Shown here: positions 52,631-61,601 of the stretch, piece by piece
Numbering within the stretch: the first letter of the stretch is position 1
How the letters are laid out: the number at the start of each line of letters is the position of its first letter
Assembly: GCF_014892515.1 (NCBI RefSeq)
Contig: NZ_JADBGR010000101.1
Coordinates: 82,500-146,499, forward strand
DNA length: 64,000 bases
From: Myceligenerans pegani
Lineage (GTDB): Bacteria > Actinomycetota > Actinomycetes > Actinomycetales > Cellulomonadaceae
Reading direction: 5' to 3'
Translations under genes and position numbers: made by a program
The notes under the pieces: model-generated
What the model was told of the DNA's origin: nothing
Database searches by the model: none
What the model saw: only the letters and a program-made list of their open reading frames with translations

Positions 52631-53848
52631 GTGAACACCGCACCCACCGCCGACGACCTGCGCAACAAGCTCGTCGACGCCATCGTCAAAACGCGTCCGC
52701 TTCCTACCCGGATCGAAGCCGCGATGCGGACCGTGCGCCGCGACCAGCACGTACCCGGCATCGACCTGGAGACCACCTACTCCGACCGTGCGATCTCCAT
52801 CAAGGACAACCCCAACGGACCGCTCCCGCTGTCCCTGGCGTCAGTGCCGTCTGTCGTCGCGATGATGCTCGACCAGCTCGACGCCCAGCCCGGCCACAAC
52901 GTCCTGGAAGTAGGCGCCGGCACGGGGTACAACGCCGCCCTCCTGTCCGAACTGGTCGGCTCAACCGGACACGTCACCACCGTTGACATCGACCCCGGCG
53001 TCGCCCTGTACGCCCGCCAGGCCCTCAACCGGACCGGCTACGGCCACGTCACCGTCATCGAGCGCGACGGGCTGCTCGGCGCCGAAGAAAACGGCCCCTA
53101 CGACCGCATCATCGCGGCCGTCGGCCTCTGGGACATCCCACCAGCATGGTGGACCCAGCTCAAAGACGGCGGCCGTCTCGTACTGCCACTGCGCTGGCGC
53201 GGCCAGACCCGGTCCGCAGCACTGACCCGCCACGGCAACACCCTTACCTCCGACAGCCTCGAACTGTGCGGCTTCGTCCCCATCATCGGCCAGGACGGAG
53301 AACACACCACTCGACTCGCCGGCGACACGGTCCGGTTGCACCACGACCACGACCAGCACATCGACCCCACCCTCCTCGACCCGGCGTTCGACGGCCAAGC
53401 CACCGAAGCCTGGTCAGCCACCGAAGTGGCAAGCACCGAGCCGTTCGACGGAATGTGGCTCCACACCACCGCGACCGACGACCGGGTATGCCGCATCGAG
53501 GTCACCACCGAAGCCCTCGACGCCGGCATCCGACGACCCGCCATCCCCATCCGCACCCCAGCCCTCGTCGACGGCAACTCCGCGGCCTACATGATCTTCG
53601 ACAAGACCAAAGCCACCCCCGGACACGCACTCCTGGGCGCAGCAGGATACGGACCCCACGGCGCCGACCTCGCCCACCAACTCACGCAATACATCAACAC
53701 CTGGGGAACTCACCGTGACCTCGCCCCAAGCCTGACCATCCACCACAGCGTCTCCCCCGGGCCGATGCCCGCGGGTGGGCACGCCATCCGCAAGAACGAC
53801 ACCCTCATGATCCTCACACTGCCGGGCTCCACCCCGAACGGGAGCTGA
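52631..53848 (+). CDS. PCMT-like methyltransferase, FxLD system
   Basis: 405 residues. The N-terminal half is a protein L-isoaspartate O-methyltransferase homologue (SLASVPSVVAMMLDQL, then VLEVGAGTGYNAALLSEL near 91 and VGLWDIPPAWWTQL). A C-terminal extension of about 170 residues is characteristic of the FxLD-system enzymes. Relatives in class I lanthipeptide clusters methylate an Asp side chain of the core, giving a succinimide and then isoaspartate. The core here has Asp 37 and Asp 40. AAGGAG precedes GTG 52631. Confidence 0.9.
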   Translation: MNTAPTADDLRNKLVDAIVKTRPLPTRIEAAMRTVRRDQHVPGIDLETTYSDRAISIKDNPNGPLPLSLASVPSVVAMMLDQLDAQPGHNVLEVGAGTGYNAALLSELVGSTGHVTTVDIDPGVALYARQALNRTGYGHVTVIERDGLLGAEENGPYDRIIAAVGLWDIPPAWWTQLKDGGRLVLPLRWRGQTRSAALTRHGNTLTSDSLELCGFVPIIGQDGEHTTRLAGDTVRLHHDHDQHIDPTLLDPAFDGQATEAWSATEVASTEPFDGMWLHTTATDDRVCRIEVTTEALDAGIRRPAIPIRTPALVDGNSAAYMIFDKTKATPGHALLGAAGYGPHGADLAHQLTQYINTWGTHRDLAPSLTIHHSVSPGPMPAGGHAIRKNDTLMILTLPGSTPNGS

Positions 53849-54455
53849 CGAACGCAACCGACCTCGCGCCTCCGCCTCGGCGCGCGGCGGCTCGCTAGAG
53901 CAACATCTCCTGCACGTCATCCTCACGAGCTCATCCGTGGCACGATCTGGCACGGTCGACGAGGCGAGCCGCACCCGAATTTCGCGTGCGAGCGGCCCTC
54001 TGTCGGCGATTGGCAGGTGCGCGCGTGCTGCCCCCTTGCCCCACCGCGTGGGGTTTTTCCGTCCATGTCCGACCTCCCGTGTCCTCGGAGAGTCGACACG
54101 CAAGAGGCCCGGAGCCACAGGATTCTGCGGTTCCGGGCCTCTGGTCAGCCGCGACGGGCGGCGGGCTCCTGACGCGTCGTCTCGTTGATGCTGACGCTTT
54201 TCAGATTCATGATCTGGATTGTCATGACGGCGGTCCAGCTGTCGATCTCGCTGACCCAGGCGACGATTCAAGCGTTCCGCCGGTAGCGTGCACAGATGGC
54301 CGCCAAGTCCTCCCTATGGTCCCGATCAGCACCACGGCCGCCTGTAGCGTTCTGACCTGCCGCCGCCACGGCGCGCGGAGACCAGCAAGTGCATCGCAAC
54401 CGACGACGGTGAATCGTCGTGGTTCACCCACCCTCGCTACGGATACGTTGCAGCC
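53849..54455. other. intergenic region with terminators
   Basis: 607 bases without a gene that I can support. CCCCAC (54039-54044) and GTGGGG followed by TTTTT (to 54058) form a good plus-strand terminator for the lanthipeptide operon. A second, longer stem, AGAGGCCCGGA with TCCGGGCCTCT, spans 54103-54142. Weak open frames on both strands have no family look. No tRNA is found. Confidence 0.7.
54039..54058 (+). terminator. Rho-independent terminator after lanthipeptide operon
   Basis: A six-base-pair GC stem CCCCAC/GTGGGG with a 3-base loop and five Ts. Confidence 0.75.
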
Positions 54456-55382
54456 ATGACGCCGCCGCTGCTCCTCGTCCCGGCCGATCCGCTCGCACCG
54501 CGCTCGCCCGACCCGCACTTCGCACGTGAAGCGGAGGCGGCATTGGTGTTGGGCTGGCGTGTCGGGGCCATCGACCATGACATGCTCCTGGCCGGTGATG
54601 CGGGCGCTGCCGTGCGCCGGGTGCCGTCCGCCGCCGCGGAAGCCACGATGGTGGCGTGGTATCGCGGGTGGATGATCCCGGTCGAGGCATACGAACGGTT
54701 CACGGCCGCGCTGGCCACGCGGGGTGTGCAGGTGGCCACGAACTCGGACGCGTACCGGCAGGCGCACGAGCTGCCCGGTTGGTACGGCCAGTTCGCGGGC
54801 CGGACTCCCGCGAGCGCCTGGCTGCCCTGGAAGGCCGGCAGGACGCCGTCGCGGACCGATGTCGCCGCGCTGACCGCGCCGCTGGGAAGCGGCCCCGGCG
54901 TGGTGAAGGACTACGTGAAGTCCCGCAAGCACGAGTGGCACGAGGCGTGCTTCGTGCCCGACCTCGCTGACGTCGCCGCCGTCACGCGTACCGTGGCCCG
55001 GCTGGTCGAGTTGCAGGGCTCGGATCTGGCCGGCGGAATCGTGGCCCGCCGGTTCGAGTCGTTCGCGACGGACGAGGCCGGACGCGCCAGAGAAGCGCGT
55101 GTCTGGTGGGTTGCAGGCTCGCCCGTCCTGGTCACCGCACACCCGGACACGCCGTCGACCACAGTGAGGGTCCCGGAGACGGTACTGGACGACATCGCCG
55201 GGTGCCTGCGACGGATCAGCGCACCGTTCGTCACGACCGACCTCGCACAGAGGAACGACGGCGTCTGGCGGGTCATCGAGGTCGGCGACGGCCAGGTCAG
55301 CGACCTACCCGCGAGCGAGGAGCCCGGGACGATACTGCGCATCCTCACCCAGGCCGAACAGCCGCGCGATACGACCGGCTGA
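54456..55382 (+). CDS. ATP-grasp protein of the R2K type
   Basis: 308 residues. GPGVVKDYVKSRKHEWHEACFV is the R2K clade nucleotide-binding signature, and REARVWWVAGSPVLVTAHP with TTDLAQRNDGVWRVIEVGDGQVSDLP gives the metal-binding acidic residues of ATP-grasp ligases. R2K enzymes are thought to join amino or carboxyl groups in peptide or phage-linked pathways; the substrate here is unknown. It starts 607 bases beyond the lanthipeptide operon, past a terminator, so it may not belong to it. Confidence 0.75.
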   Translation: MTPPLLLVPADPLAPRSPDPHFAREAEAALVLGWRVGAIDHDMLLAGDAGAAVRRVPSAAAEATMVAWYRGWMIPVEAYERFTAALATRGVQVATNSDAYRQAHELPGWYGQFAGRTPASAWLPWKAGRTPSRTDVAALTAPLGSGPGVVKDYVKSRKHEWHEACFVPDLADVAAVTRTVARLVELQGSDLAGGIVARRFESFATDEAGRAREARVWWVAGSPVLVTAHPDTPSTTVRVPETVLDDIAGCLRRISAPFVTTDLAQRNDGVWRVIEVGDGQVSDLPASEEPGTILRILTQAEQPRDTTG

Positions 55383-55518
55383 CGGGGAGCTCACGGCCTG
55401 CACCTCATCGCAACGTCCGCCCCCGCCGTCGTCGTCGGTTGTGGTGGTGCCGAGGCCGATGCCCGTCTCGGTGGTCGCGGCGAACAGGGCAGTACGGGCC
55501 CAGGGCCCTCTACCGGCT

Positions 55519-55905
55519 TCAGGCGAAGTGCTCGTTCAGGACCGCCCGGTAGGTCTCGGCTGCCGACCGGTAGCGCTCGCCGCCCGCGTCGGTGATCGCG
55601 AGGAAGTTCGAGCGGCGGTCGAAGCCGCACTCCGCGCGCTCCACGAACCCGGCCTTCTCCAGGCGGGTGACGGTCCGTGAGAAGGCACTCTGGCTGAGGT
55701 ACATCTCGGCCTCGAGATCCTTCATCCTCACCTTGGCCTTGTCCGGCCCGCAGCACCGGCACAAGGCCTTGAGCAGCTCGAAGTCGCTCAGCCCGAGGCC
55801 GTGACCTGCCTGGAGCTCGTGCTCCAGCTCGTTCGAAACGGTGTGGTAGGTGCGAAGCATCTCGGACCACCGAGTGTCCACGCCGACCTCGGATGCAGCC
55901 TCCAT
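55519..55905 (-). CDS. MarR-family transcriptional regulator
   Basis: 128 residues. The winged helix-turn-helix reads VRMKDLEAEMYLSQSAFSRTVTRLEKAGFVER with wing CGFDRRSNFLAITDAG. ATG 55905 is chosen; an earlier in-frame start at 55977 would cross the palindromic operator. Divergent from an MFS exporter, the usual MarR arrangement, so it probably represses that exporter until a drug-like ligand binds. Confidence 0.87.
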   Translation of the reverse strand: MEAASEVGVDTRWSEMLRTYHTVSNELEHELQAGHGLGLSDFELLKALCRCCGPDKAKVRMKDLEAEMYLSQSAFSRTVTRLEKAGFVERAECGFDRRSNFLAITDAGGERYRSAAETYRAVLNEHFA

Positions 55906-55935
55906 GGCGGCGACATTACCATGCTCGCACATCTC

Positions 55936-55962
55936 ATGTCTAAGCATTTTATGCGTTGACAT
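55936..55962. promoter_or_regulatory. MarR operator in divergent promoter
   Basis: ATGTCTAAGCAT, TTT, then ATGCGTTGACAT form a 12-bp inverted repeat with 10 of 12 positions paired, midway between the MarR and MFS starts. Confidence 0.75.
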
Positions 55963-55990
55963 CACATGCGCGCGCATCTAAGTTGCCACC

Positions 55991-57442
55991 ATGGCGCTCA
56001 CCGAAACAACGACTCCGGGCACCTCGGCCCCGGAGCCCGCCGACCACACGACACCCGCCCCGAAGCCCTGGGGGCCGCGACTGTGGGCCGTGCTCTTCGT
56101 CGCCGGCCTGGCCATGTTCCTCGACGCGCTCGACGTGTCCATGGTCGGCGTCGCACTTCCGTCGATCGGCGCCGAACTCGGCCTCGAGACGACCTCGCTC
56201 CAATGGATCGTCAACGGCTACATCCTCGGCTACGGCGGCCTGCTCCTGCTCGGCGGGCGGATGGCCGATCTCCTCGGCCGACGTCAGGTGTTCCTCACCG
56301 CGCTCGTCGTGTTCGGCGCCGCCTCGCTCGTGGGCGGCCTCGTCGACAACGAGGCCCTGCTGATCGCGTCGCGCGTCGTCAAGGGCGTCGCCGCCGCGTT
56401 CACCGCCCCGGCCGCCCTGTCGATCATCACCACGACCTTCGCCGAAGGCCACGACCGCAACAAGGCCCTGTCGATCTTCACGGTCTTCGGCGCCACCGGC
56501 TACGCCTCGGGCCTCATCGCCTCCGGCGCCCTGACCAGCATCGACTGGCGCCTGACGTTCTTCGCGCCGGTCGCCGTCGTCGTCCTGGTGACCATCGCCG
56601 CGTTCATCGTGGTCCCCCGGACCCCACGGCCGGCGCGAGGCCACATCGACTTCGCCGGCGCCGTCACCCTCACCGGCGGGATGCTCGCGGCGGTCTACAC
56701 CATCGTGACCGCCCCCGAGACCGGGTTCACCCCGCTGGTCACCGCGGCCGCGGTAGGGGCAGTCGTCCTCCTCGGCGCGTTCCTCGTGCTCGAGAACCGG
56801 GTCCGTGAGCCGCTGGTGCGGCTGGGGATCTTCCGGGTCAGGTCGATCGTCCGGGCCAACTTGGCCGCACTGGCGATCTTCGGCTCCTACATCTCGTTCC
56901 AGACGATCGTCACCCTGTACCTGCAGAACACGCTCCAGTGGGCGCCGATCCAGATGGCGCTCGCCCTGGCCCCGGCCGGCGTCATCGTCGCGATCCTGTC
57001 GCCCCTCGCGGGCCGGTTCATCGACCGTTTCGGCACGACGCCGATGATCATCACCTCGATGGCGGCGTTCGTCCTCGGCTACCTGTGGTTCATCCTGCGC
57101 GGCGACTCGGCCGAGCCGTCGTACCTCACCGACTACCTTCCGGCGTTCGCGCTGCTGGGCCTGGGCTTCGCGCTCGGCTTCTCGTCGGTGATGGTCCAGG
57201 CCACCGAGGGCATCGCCGACAACGAGCAGGGCCTGGCCTCAGGCCTCGTCCAGACCTCCGGCCAGATCGGCGGGGCAGTCGTCCTCGCGGTCGTCACCGC
57301 CCTGATCTCGGGCGGTGCCGCCACGTCGATCGCCCAGTACCAGCCGGGGCTGTACATGGTGACCGCGGTGGCGGTGGCCGGGCTGATCGCCAGCGCGACC
57401 GCCCTCCTCCGCCGCCGCACCGCCCTCAACCCTGCCCGGTAA
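55991..57442 (+). CDS. MFS drug exporter, DHA2 (14-helix) family
   Basis: 483 residues. Motif A-like GGRMADLLGRRQVFLTAL, ALDVSMVGVALPSIGAELGL and LQWIVNGYILGYGGLLLLGG are the DHA2 opening; 14 hydrophobic segments follow. It should export a hydrophobic drug or metabolite by proton antiport under the divergent MarR. It could serve as self-resistance but is 2 kb from the lanthipeptide operon, and no direct link is seen. Confidence 0.9.
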   Translation: MALTETTTPGTSAPEPADHTTPAPKPWGPRLWAVLFVAGLAMFLDALDVSMVGVALPSIGAELGLETTSLQWIVNGYILGYGGLLLLGGRMADLLGRRQVFLTALVVFGAASLVGGLVDNEALLIASRVVKGVAAAFTAPAALSIITTTFAEGHDRNKALSIFTVFGATGYASGLIASGALTSIDWRLTFFAPVAVVVLVTIAAFIVVPRTPRPARGHIDFAGAVTLTGGMLAAVYTIVTAPETGFTPLVTAAAVGAVVLLGAFLVLENRVREPLVRLGIFRVRSIVRANLAALAIFGSYISFQTIVTLYLQNTLQWAPIQMALALAPAGVIVAILSPLAGRFIDRFGTTPMIITSMAAFVLGYLWFILRGDSAEPSYLTDYLPAFALLGLGFALGFSSVMVQATEGIADNEQGLASGLVQTSGQIGGAVVLAVVTALISGGAATSIAQYQPGLYMVTAVAVAGLIASATALLRRRTALNPAR

Positions 57443-57489
57443 ACCGGGGCAAGGCTCACGCCCGCCCGATGGAACAGTCACACAACCTT

Positions 57490-57529
57490 GCCGAGGTAGT
57501 AGGTTGCACAGCCGACCTACTACCTCGGC
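57490..57529 (+). terminator. hairpin terminator after MFS gene
   Basis: GCCGAGGTAGTAGGT and ACCTACTACCTCGGC form a perfect 15-bp stem around a 10-base loop. Confidence 0.75.
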
Positions 57530-57634
57530 AGGCTCCCCGAGCGGGTCGGACGCCTGGCAAGCTCGCCGAGTTCGCTCCCCGCGTACGGATGGGACAACCT
57601 CTGCCCCAGCCCGGTCGCACCGTATCCTCCGGGC

Positions 57635-58120
57635 ATGGTCAGGAACGTGAGCGAGCAGGTCGAGGTGCGCGTCGCGCGGGAGGACGAGTTCGAGCAGGTC
57701 GTGCGGCTGCGGTGGCTGTGGACCACCGAACGTGAGGGAGCCGAGGCCGCAGGGAACGAAGCCGACTACGTTCCGGCCGCTGCGACGTGGGCACGAGCTC
57801 ACCAGGACTCACACATCGCACACGTGGCAGTCCTGGAGAAGCAGGTCGTCGGGATGGCGTGGCTCGCGCTGGCCGCGCGAGTACCGAAGGTCGGTGCGAT
57901 CGGGCGCCTGTCCGGCGACCTGCAGTCCTGCTATGTCCTGCCTGAGCACCGCAACCATGGAATCGGAGGACGACTCGTCCGTGCGGTACTGGCCACGGCC
58001 GCCGAGCGCGGCGTCGAGCACATCACCGTCCACACGTCCCCGGAATCGGTGGCCATGTACGCACGCAACGGATTCGCCCACGAGGAGCGCCTCCTGTACG
58101 CCGAGCCGGCCCGCGGCTGA
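57635..58120 (+). CDS. GNAT N-acetyltransferase
   Basis: 161 residues: VEVRVAREDEFEQVVRLRWLW, SCYVLPEHRNHGIGGRLVRAVLATA (acetyl-CoA loop) and ITVHTSPESVAMYARNGFAHEERLLY. Single gene after a strong terminator; acceptor unknown. Confidence 0.88.
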   Translation: MVRNVSEQVEVRVAREDEFEQVVRLRWLWTTEREGAEAAGNEADYVPAAATWARAHQDSHIAHVAVLEKQVVGMAWLALAARVPKVGAIGRLSGDLQSCYVLPEHRNHGIGGRLVRAVLATAAERGVEHITVHTSPESVAMYARNGFAHEERLLYAEPARG

Positions 58121-58157
58121 GCACCCGAACCGAACTGGCGAGTTGGCGCCGCGTCGT

Positions 58158-58880
58158 TCAAGTCCCTACGGCGTCGCTTCTCCGGATACGCCTTCGACCG
58201 CCGCAGGGAACCGGTCGACGTCGCTCGACGGGTTGTCCTTGGGGAAGGTATTGCCGTCCTTCTCGTGCCGGTCGCGCAGGTTCTGGGCTCGCGAGGACGC
58301 GGCGGACCGTCGCGCAACCAACCGCGCGGCGTCGATGTGCTTGCCGTTGACTCCGTCCAGCGCCTGCGCGGCCTTCACCGCGCCCACGCATCGGCCGGGA
58401 GCAGGCTGGTGGCCTTGTCGGCGCGGAGCGGTCCGGCGACGGTCGCCACGGCGCGGCGCAGCCGATCGCCAGCACGTAGGACAGTCCCAGCCTGCGGCGG
58501 GTGGAACGTAGGTGCGGGTCAGCGCCGGTGACCTCGTCACCGGCGCCCACCGGGCCGGTGCGCCGGCGGCCAGCGCGTCGGTGATCATGGCCGCGGCCAG
58601 GTGCGGCTTGGTCGCGAACCTGGCCTCGTCCGGGACTCCGGCCTCGGTGCGGCGGTCGGGGTCGCTCGCCCAAGACTCGGGCAGGTAGAGACGCCGGTCG
58701 ATGAAGGCGTGCCCGCGCTCGGTGGCGTAGGTCAGGAACACCGCGACCTGCGCGTTCTCGACCCTGCCCGCGGTGCCGGGCAACCATGCCCAGCAGAGCC
58801 GCCGCCTGAGCAGCGTGCAGGGCCGCCGAAGCACCCCCACCCGGAGCCGGAACACGATCGGCGAGCCGGGGCAAGAAATC
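58158..58880 (-). pseudogene. IS701-family transposase remnant
   Basis: GRVENAQVAVFLTYATERGHAFIDRRLYLPESW, DEARFATKPHLAAAMI and, in another frame, EVTGADPHLRSTRRRLGLSYVLAIG match the middle of IS701-type DDE transposases. At least one frameshift separates them. Both ends of the protein are missing or scrambled and no terminal repeats are seen, so it is an old fragment. Confidence 0.75.
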
Positions 58881-58953
58881 GCTGATCTTCTCGTCGCCGG
58901 GTTACCGATCTCCTGACCTTTACCGACCACGCGCCCCGATCACCTGGCCCGGG

Positions 58954-59769
58954 TCAGGTCAGATCGTCGTGATCCCCCCGAGTCCAGGCGGCGTGGCGGT
59001 CCGCGGAGCGGAGCACGGCCTGGCGGGCGTCGGTGAGGATGACGCCGTCGAAGTTGTTGTAGAGCCGGTCGAACTCGAACCGGCTCACGTGGTGGGCGAC
59101 TCGTTGGACGACGGGTCCGGACAGGGGGATCCGGTTGGGGTAGCTGCGCATGAAGGACACGGAGGTGCGGTCGGGATTGGCGAAGATCGTGTCGCCACTG
59201 AGCAGGACGCCCTTGCCGGCGGCTCCGGGGGCCCAGTGGGCCACGGCGGAGCCGGGGAAGTGTCCGCCGGGCTGGCTCAGGGTGATGCCGGGCAGGATCT
59301 CGCGGTCGCCTTGCCACAGCTCGACGGCGTCGTCGGGGCGGGCGAGCCAGTGCGCGTCGGGTGTGCTGATCAGGATGGGGACGCCACCGAGCCGGCGGCT
59401 CCACTCGACCTGGACGCCGTACATGTGCGGGTGGCTGGCCACGATGTACGCGAGGCCGCCCAGACCCTGGACGGCGGCGATGCCGGCGTCGTCGACGTAG
59501 CCCGGGACGTCGAACATCAGGTTCCCGCGTGCGGTCCGGACGACCTTCGCGGTGGGACCGATACCGACGTCCGGCACCGTGGCGAGGCCGAACAGGTCGG
59601 GCTCCAGGTCCTTGACCGCGATGCTCTGCCCCTCGGCCGCCAGCTCCTCCAGCGTCGTCCAGCGCTGCCCGTCGGCCGGAACCAGCTCTCGCTCGTCGGC
59701 GCAGATCGCGCACACCGCGGGCCGGGACGCGTGCTCCACGCCGCATCTCCCGCAGATCCAGAACGTCAT
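58954..59769 (-). CDS. metallo-beta-lactamase-fold hydrolase with zinc ribbon
   Basis: 271 residues. An N-terminal rubredoxin/zinc-ribbon motif (WICGRCGVEHASRPAVCAICADE, two CxxC) precedes a beta-lactamase-like fold. The usual HxHxDH block is replaced by IVASHPHMYGVQVEW, while GGHFPGSAVAHW and LLSGDTIF are kept, so metal binding is altered. AAGGGAGG lies 7 bases before the ATG. Function unknown; redox or thioester hydrolysis are possibilities. Confidence 0.8.
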   Translation of the reverse strand: MTFWICGRCGVEHASRPAVCAICADERELVPADGQRWTTLEELAAEGQSIAVKDLEPDLFGLATVPDVGIGPTAKVVRTARGNLMFDVPGYVDDAGIAAVQGLGGLAYIVASHPHMYGVQVEWSRRLGGVPILISTPDAHWLARPDDAVELWQGDREILPGITLSQPGGHFPGSAVAHWAPGAAGKGVLLSGDTIFANPDRTSVSFMRSYPNRIPLSGPVVQRVAHHVSRFEFDRLYNNFDGVILTDARQAVLRSADRHAAWTRGDHDDLT

Positions 59770-59916
59770 TCGCCCGCCTCCCTTCGTCGGGCTTCGCCAC
59801 GACGGGCCCGAACCCGTAAGCAGAAGTATTCGGCACGCAGTATCCGCTCGCACTGCGACGCACTGGCGACCGCGGTCGATCGTGGGCACGCTGGACCGAA
59901 GCCGACGGGAGGATCG

Positions 59917-59988
59917 ATGGTGGGCAACGTCGTGGTCGTTCGGCGCCCCAAGACCGGCAGCACCGAGGTGGTGCCGGGCCCGTGGTGA
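59917..59988 (+). CDS. 23-codon upstream ORF coupled to the FAD oxidoreductase
   Basis: ATG 59917 has GGGAGG 5 bases upstream; the stop overlaps the GTG of the next gene (GTGA at 59985). The peptide reads MVGNVVVVRRPKTGSTEVVP and three more residues. The downstream gene has no ribosome site of its own, so this ORF probably delivers ribosomes to it. Confidence 0.5.
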   Translation: MVGNVVVVRRPKTGSTEVVPGPW

Positions 59989-61577
59989 GGACCGTCGACG
60001 CCGTAGTCGTCGGCTCGGGTCCCAACGGGCTGGTCGCGGCGAACGCGCTCGTCGACGCAGGCTGGGACGTCCTGGTGCTCGAGGCGCAGGACACTCTCGG
60101 TGGCGCGGTCCGCACCGCCGAGGTCGCCGCGCCCGGGTTCCGCACCGACCTGTTCAGCGCGTTCTACCCGCTCGCGGCCGGCTCGCCCGTGATCCAGGGC
60201 CTGCACCTCGAGGACCACGGGCTCGCATGGTCGCGCGCTCCGTCGGTCCTCGCCCACGTGCTCGACGACGGCCGGGCCGCGGTGCTGCACGCTGAGCCCG
60301 AGGACACCGCCGCGGGTCTCGAGGAGTTCGGCCGGGGCGACGGCGACGCCTGGCTCCGGCTGTTCGCCGCCTGGGAGCGCATGCGCGACCCACTGCTCGA
60401 CGCGCTCTTCAGCCCGCTCCCCGCCGCCGGTCCGGCGCTGCGGCTGTTCCGTCGGCTGGGCGCCGGCGGAGCGCTGGACCTCGGTCGCCTCGCCGTCCTG
60501 CCCGTGCGCCGCCTGGCGGACGAGACGTTCCGCGGCGAGGGCGGCGGGCTCCTGCTGACGGGCAATGCGATGCACTCCGACGTCCCGCCGGACGCTGCCG
60601 GCAGCGGCCTGTTCGGCTGGTTGCTGGCGATGCTCGGCCAGGACGTGGGCTTCCCCGTGCCAGTGGGCGGCGCGGGGTCGCTCGCTGACGCGCTCGCCGC
60701 ACGGGTGCGGGCGGGCGGCGGCGAGATCGTCACCCGCACGTGCGTCGAGCGGGTGCTGGTCGCGGGCAACCGGGCGGTCGGTGTCCGGACCGCGCAGGGC
60801 GAGCTGGTCCATGCCCGGCGCGCGGTGCTCGCCGACGTGAGCGCCCCCGCCCTGTACCGCGAGCTCGTCGGGACGGCACACCTGCCGGCCCGCCTCGTGC
60901 GCGACCTCGACCGGTTCCAGTGGGACCACCCCACGTTCAAGGTGAACTGGGCGCTCGACCGTCCGCTCGCCTGGACCGCCGGGGCGGGGCGCGGGGCGGG
61001 GACGGTGCACCTCGGCGTGGACCGCCGCGGCTTCGTCGACGTCGCGGCCGCCCTGTCGAAGGGTGAGGTCCCCGAGCAGCCGTTCCTCGTCCTGGGGCAG
61101 ATGACGACGTCGGACGCGACGCGCTCGCCCCACGGCACGGAGTCCGCGTGGGCCTATACGCACGTGCCCCACGGCATCGACTGGACGGCGGACGCCGTCG
61201 CCGAGCTGGCGCACCGTGTGGAGGAGGCCCTCGACCGCGTCGCACCCGGCTTCCGGAGCACGGTGGTGGGCCGGTCCGTCCAGGGCCCTGCCGATCTCGA
61301 GGCGGCGGACGCCAACCTGTTCGGCGGCGCGATCAACGGCGGTACCTCGGGGGCCCACCAGGAGTTGGTCTTCCGGCCGATGCCGGGGCTCGGCCGGCCG
61401 GAGACACCGGTCGAACGGCTGTATCTCGCGAGCGCGTCGGCCCATCCGGGTGGCGGTGTGCACGGTGCGTGCGGATGGAACGCGGCGCGCGTAGCGCTGG
61501 CCGCGTCGAGCCGGTGGGGCGCCCTCCCCCGGGCCCTCGTGCGCAGCGCGTGGGGGCGGCTGCTGCGCGACACATGA
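59985..61577 (+). CDS. FAD-dependent oxidoreductase, phytoene desaturase-like
   Basis: About 530 residues. The dinucleotide-binding motif is VVVGSGPNGLVAANALVDAGWDVLVLEAQDTLGGAVRT and the C-terminal FAD segment LYLASASAHPGGGVHGACGWNAARVAL, both typical of CrtI-related dehydrogenases. GTG 59985 overlaps the upstream ORF; GTG 59982 is equally possible. No other carotenoid genes are nearby, so the substrate is open. Confidence 0.87.
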   Translation: MRTVDAVVVGSGPNGLVAANALVDAGWDVLVLEAQDTLGGAVRTAEVAAPGFRTDLFSAFYPLAAGSPVIQGLHLEDHGLAWSRAPSVLAHVLDDGRAAVLHAEPEDTAAGLEEFGRGDGDAWLRLFAAWERMRDPLLDALFSPLPAAGPALRLFRRLGAGGALDLGRLAVLPVRRLADETFRGEGGGLLLTGNAMHSDVPPDAAGSGLFGWLLAMLGQDVGFPVPVGGAGSLADALAARVRAGGGEIVTRTCVERVLVAGNRAVGVRTAQGELVHARRAVLADVSAPALYRELVGTAHLPARLVRDLDRFQWDHPTFKVNWALDRPLAWTAGAGRGAGTVHLGVDRRGFVDVAAALSKGEVPEQPFLVLGQMTTSDATRSPHGTESAWAYTHVPHGIDWTADAVAELAHRVEEALDRVAPGFRSTVVGRSVQGPADLEAADANLFGGAINGGTSGAHQELVFRPMPGLGRPETPVERLYLASASAHPGGGVHGACGWNAARVALAASSRWGALPRALVRSAWGRLLRDT

Positions 61578-61601
61578 CGGAACCGGGCCGCTGCGCCCCG
61601 G

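Noticed and set aside
54100..54145. Possible tRNA next to the GC-rich hairpin
   Set aside because: The stem is a plain terminator-like hairpin; no cloverleaf or TTCGAATC loop is found.
53986..54459. Plus-strand frame in the gap after the lanthipeptide operon
   Set aside because: It crosses a terminator and a long hairpin and resembles no protein family.
58158..58930. A 254-codon intact hypothetical gene
   Set aside because: Its parts match an IS701 transposase only across frameshifts, so it is a remnant.
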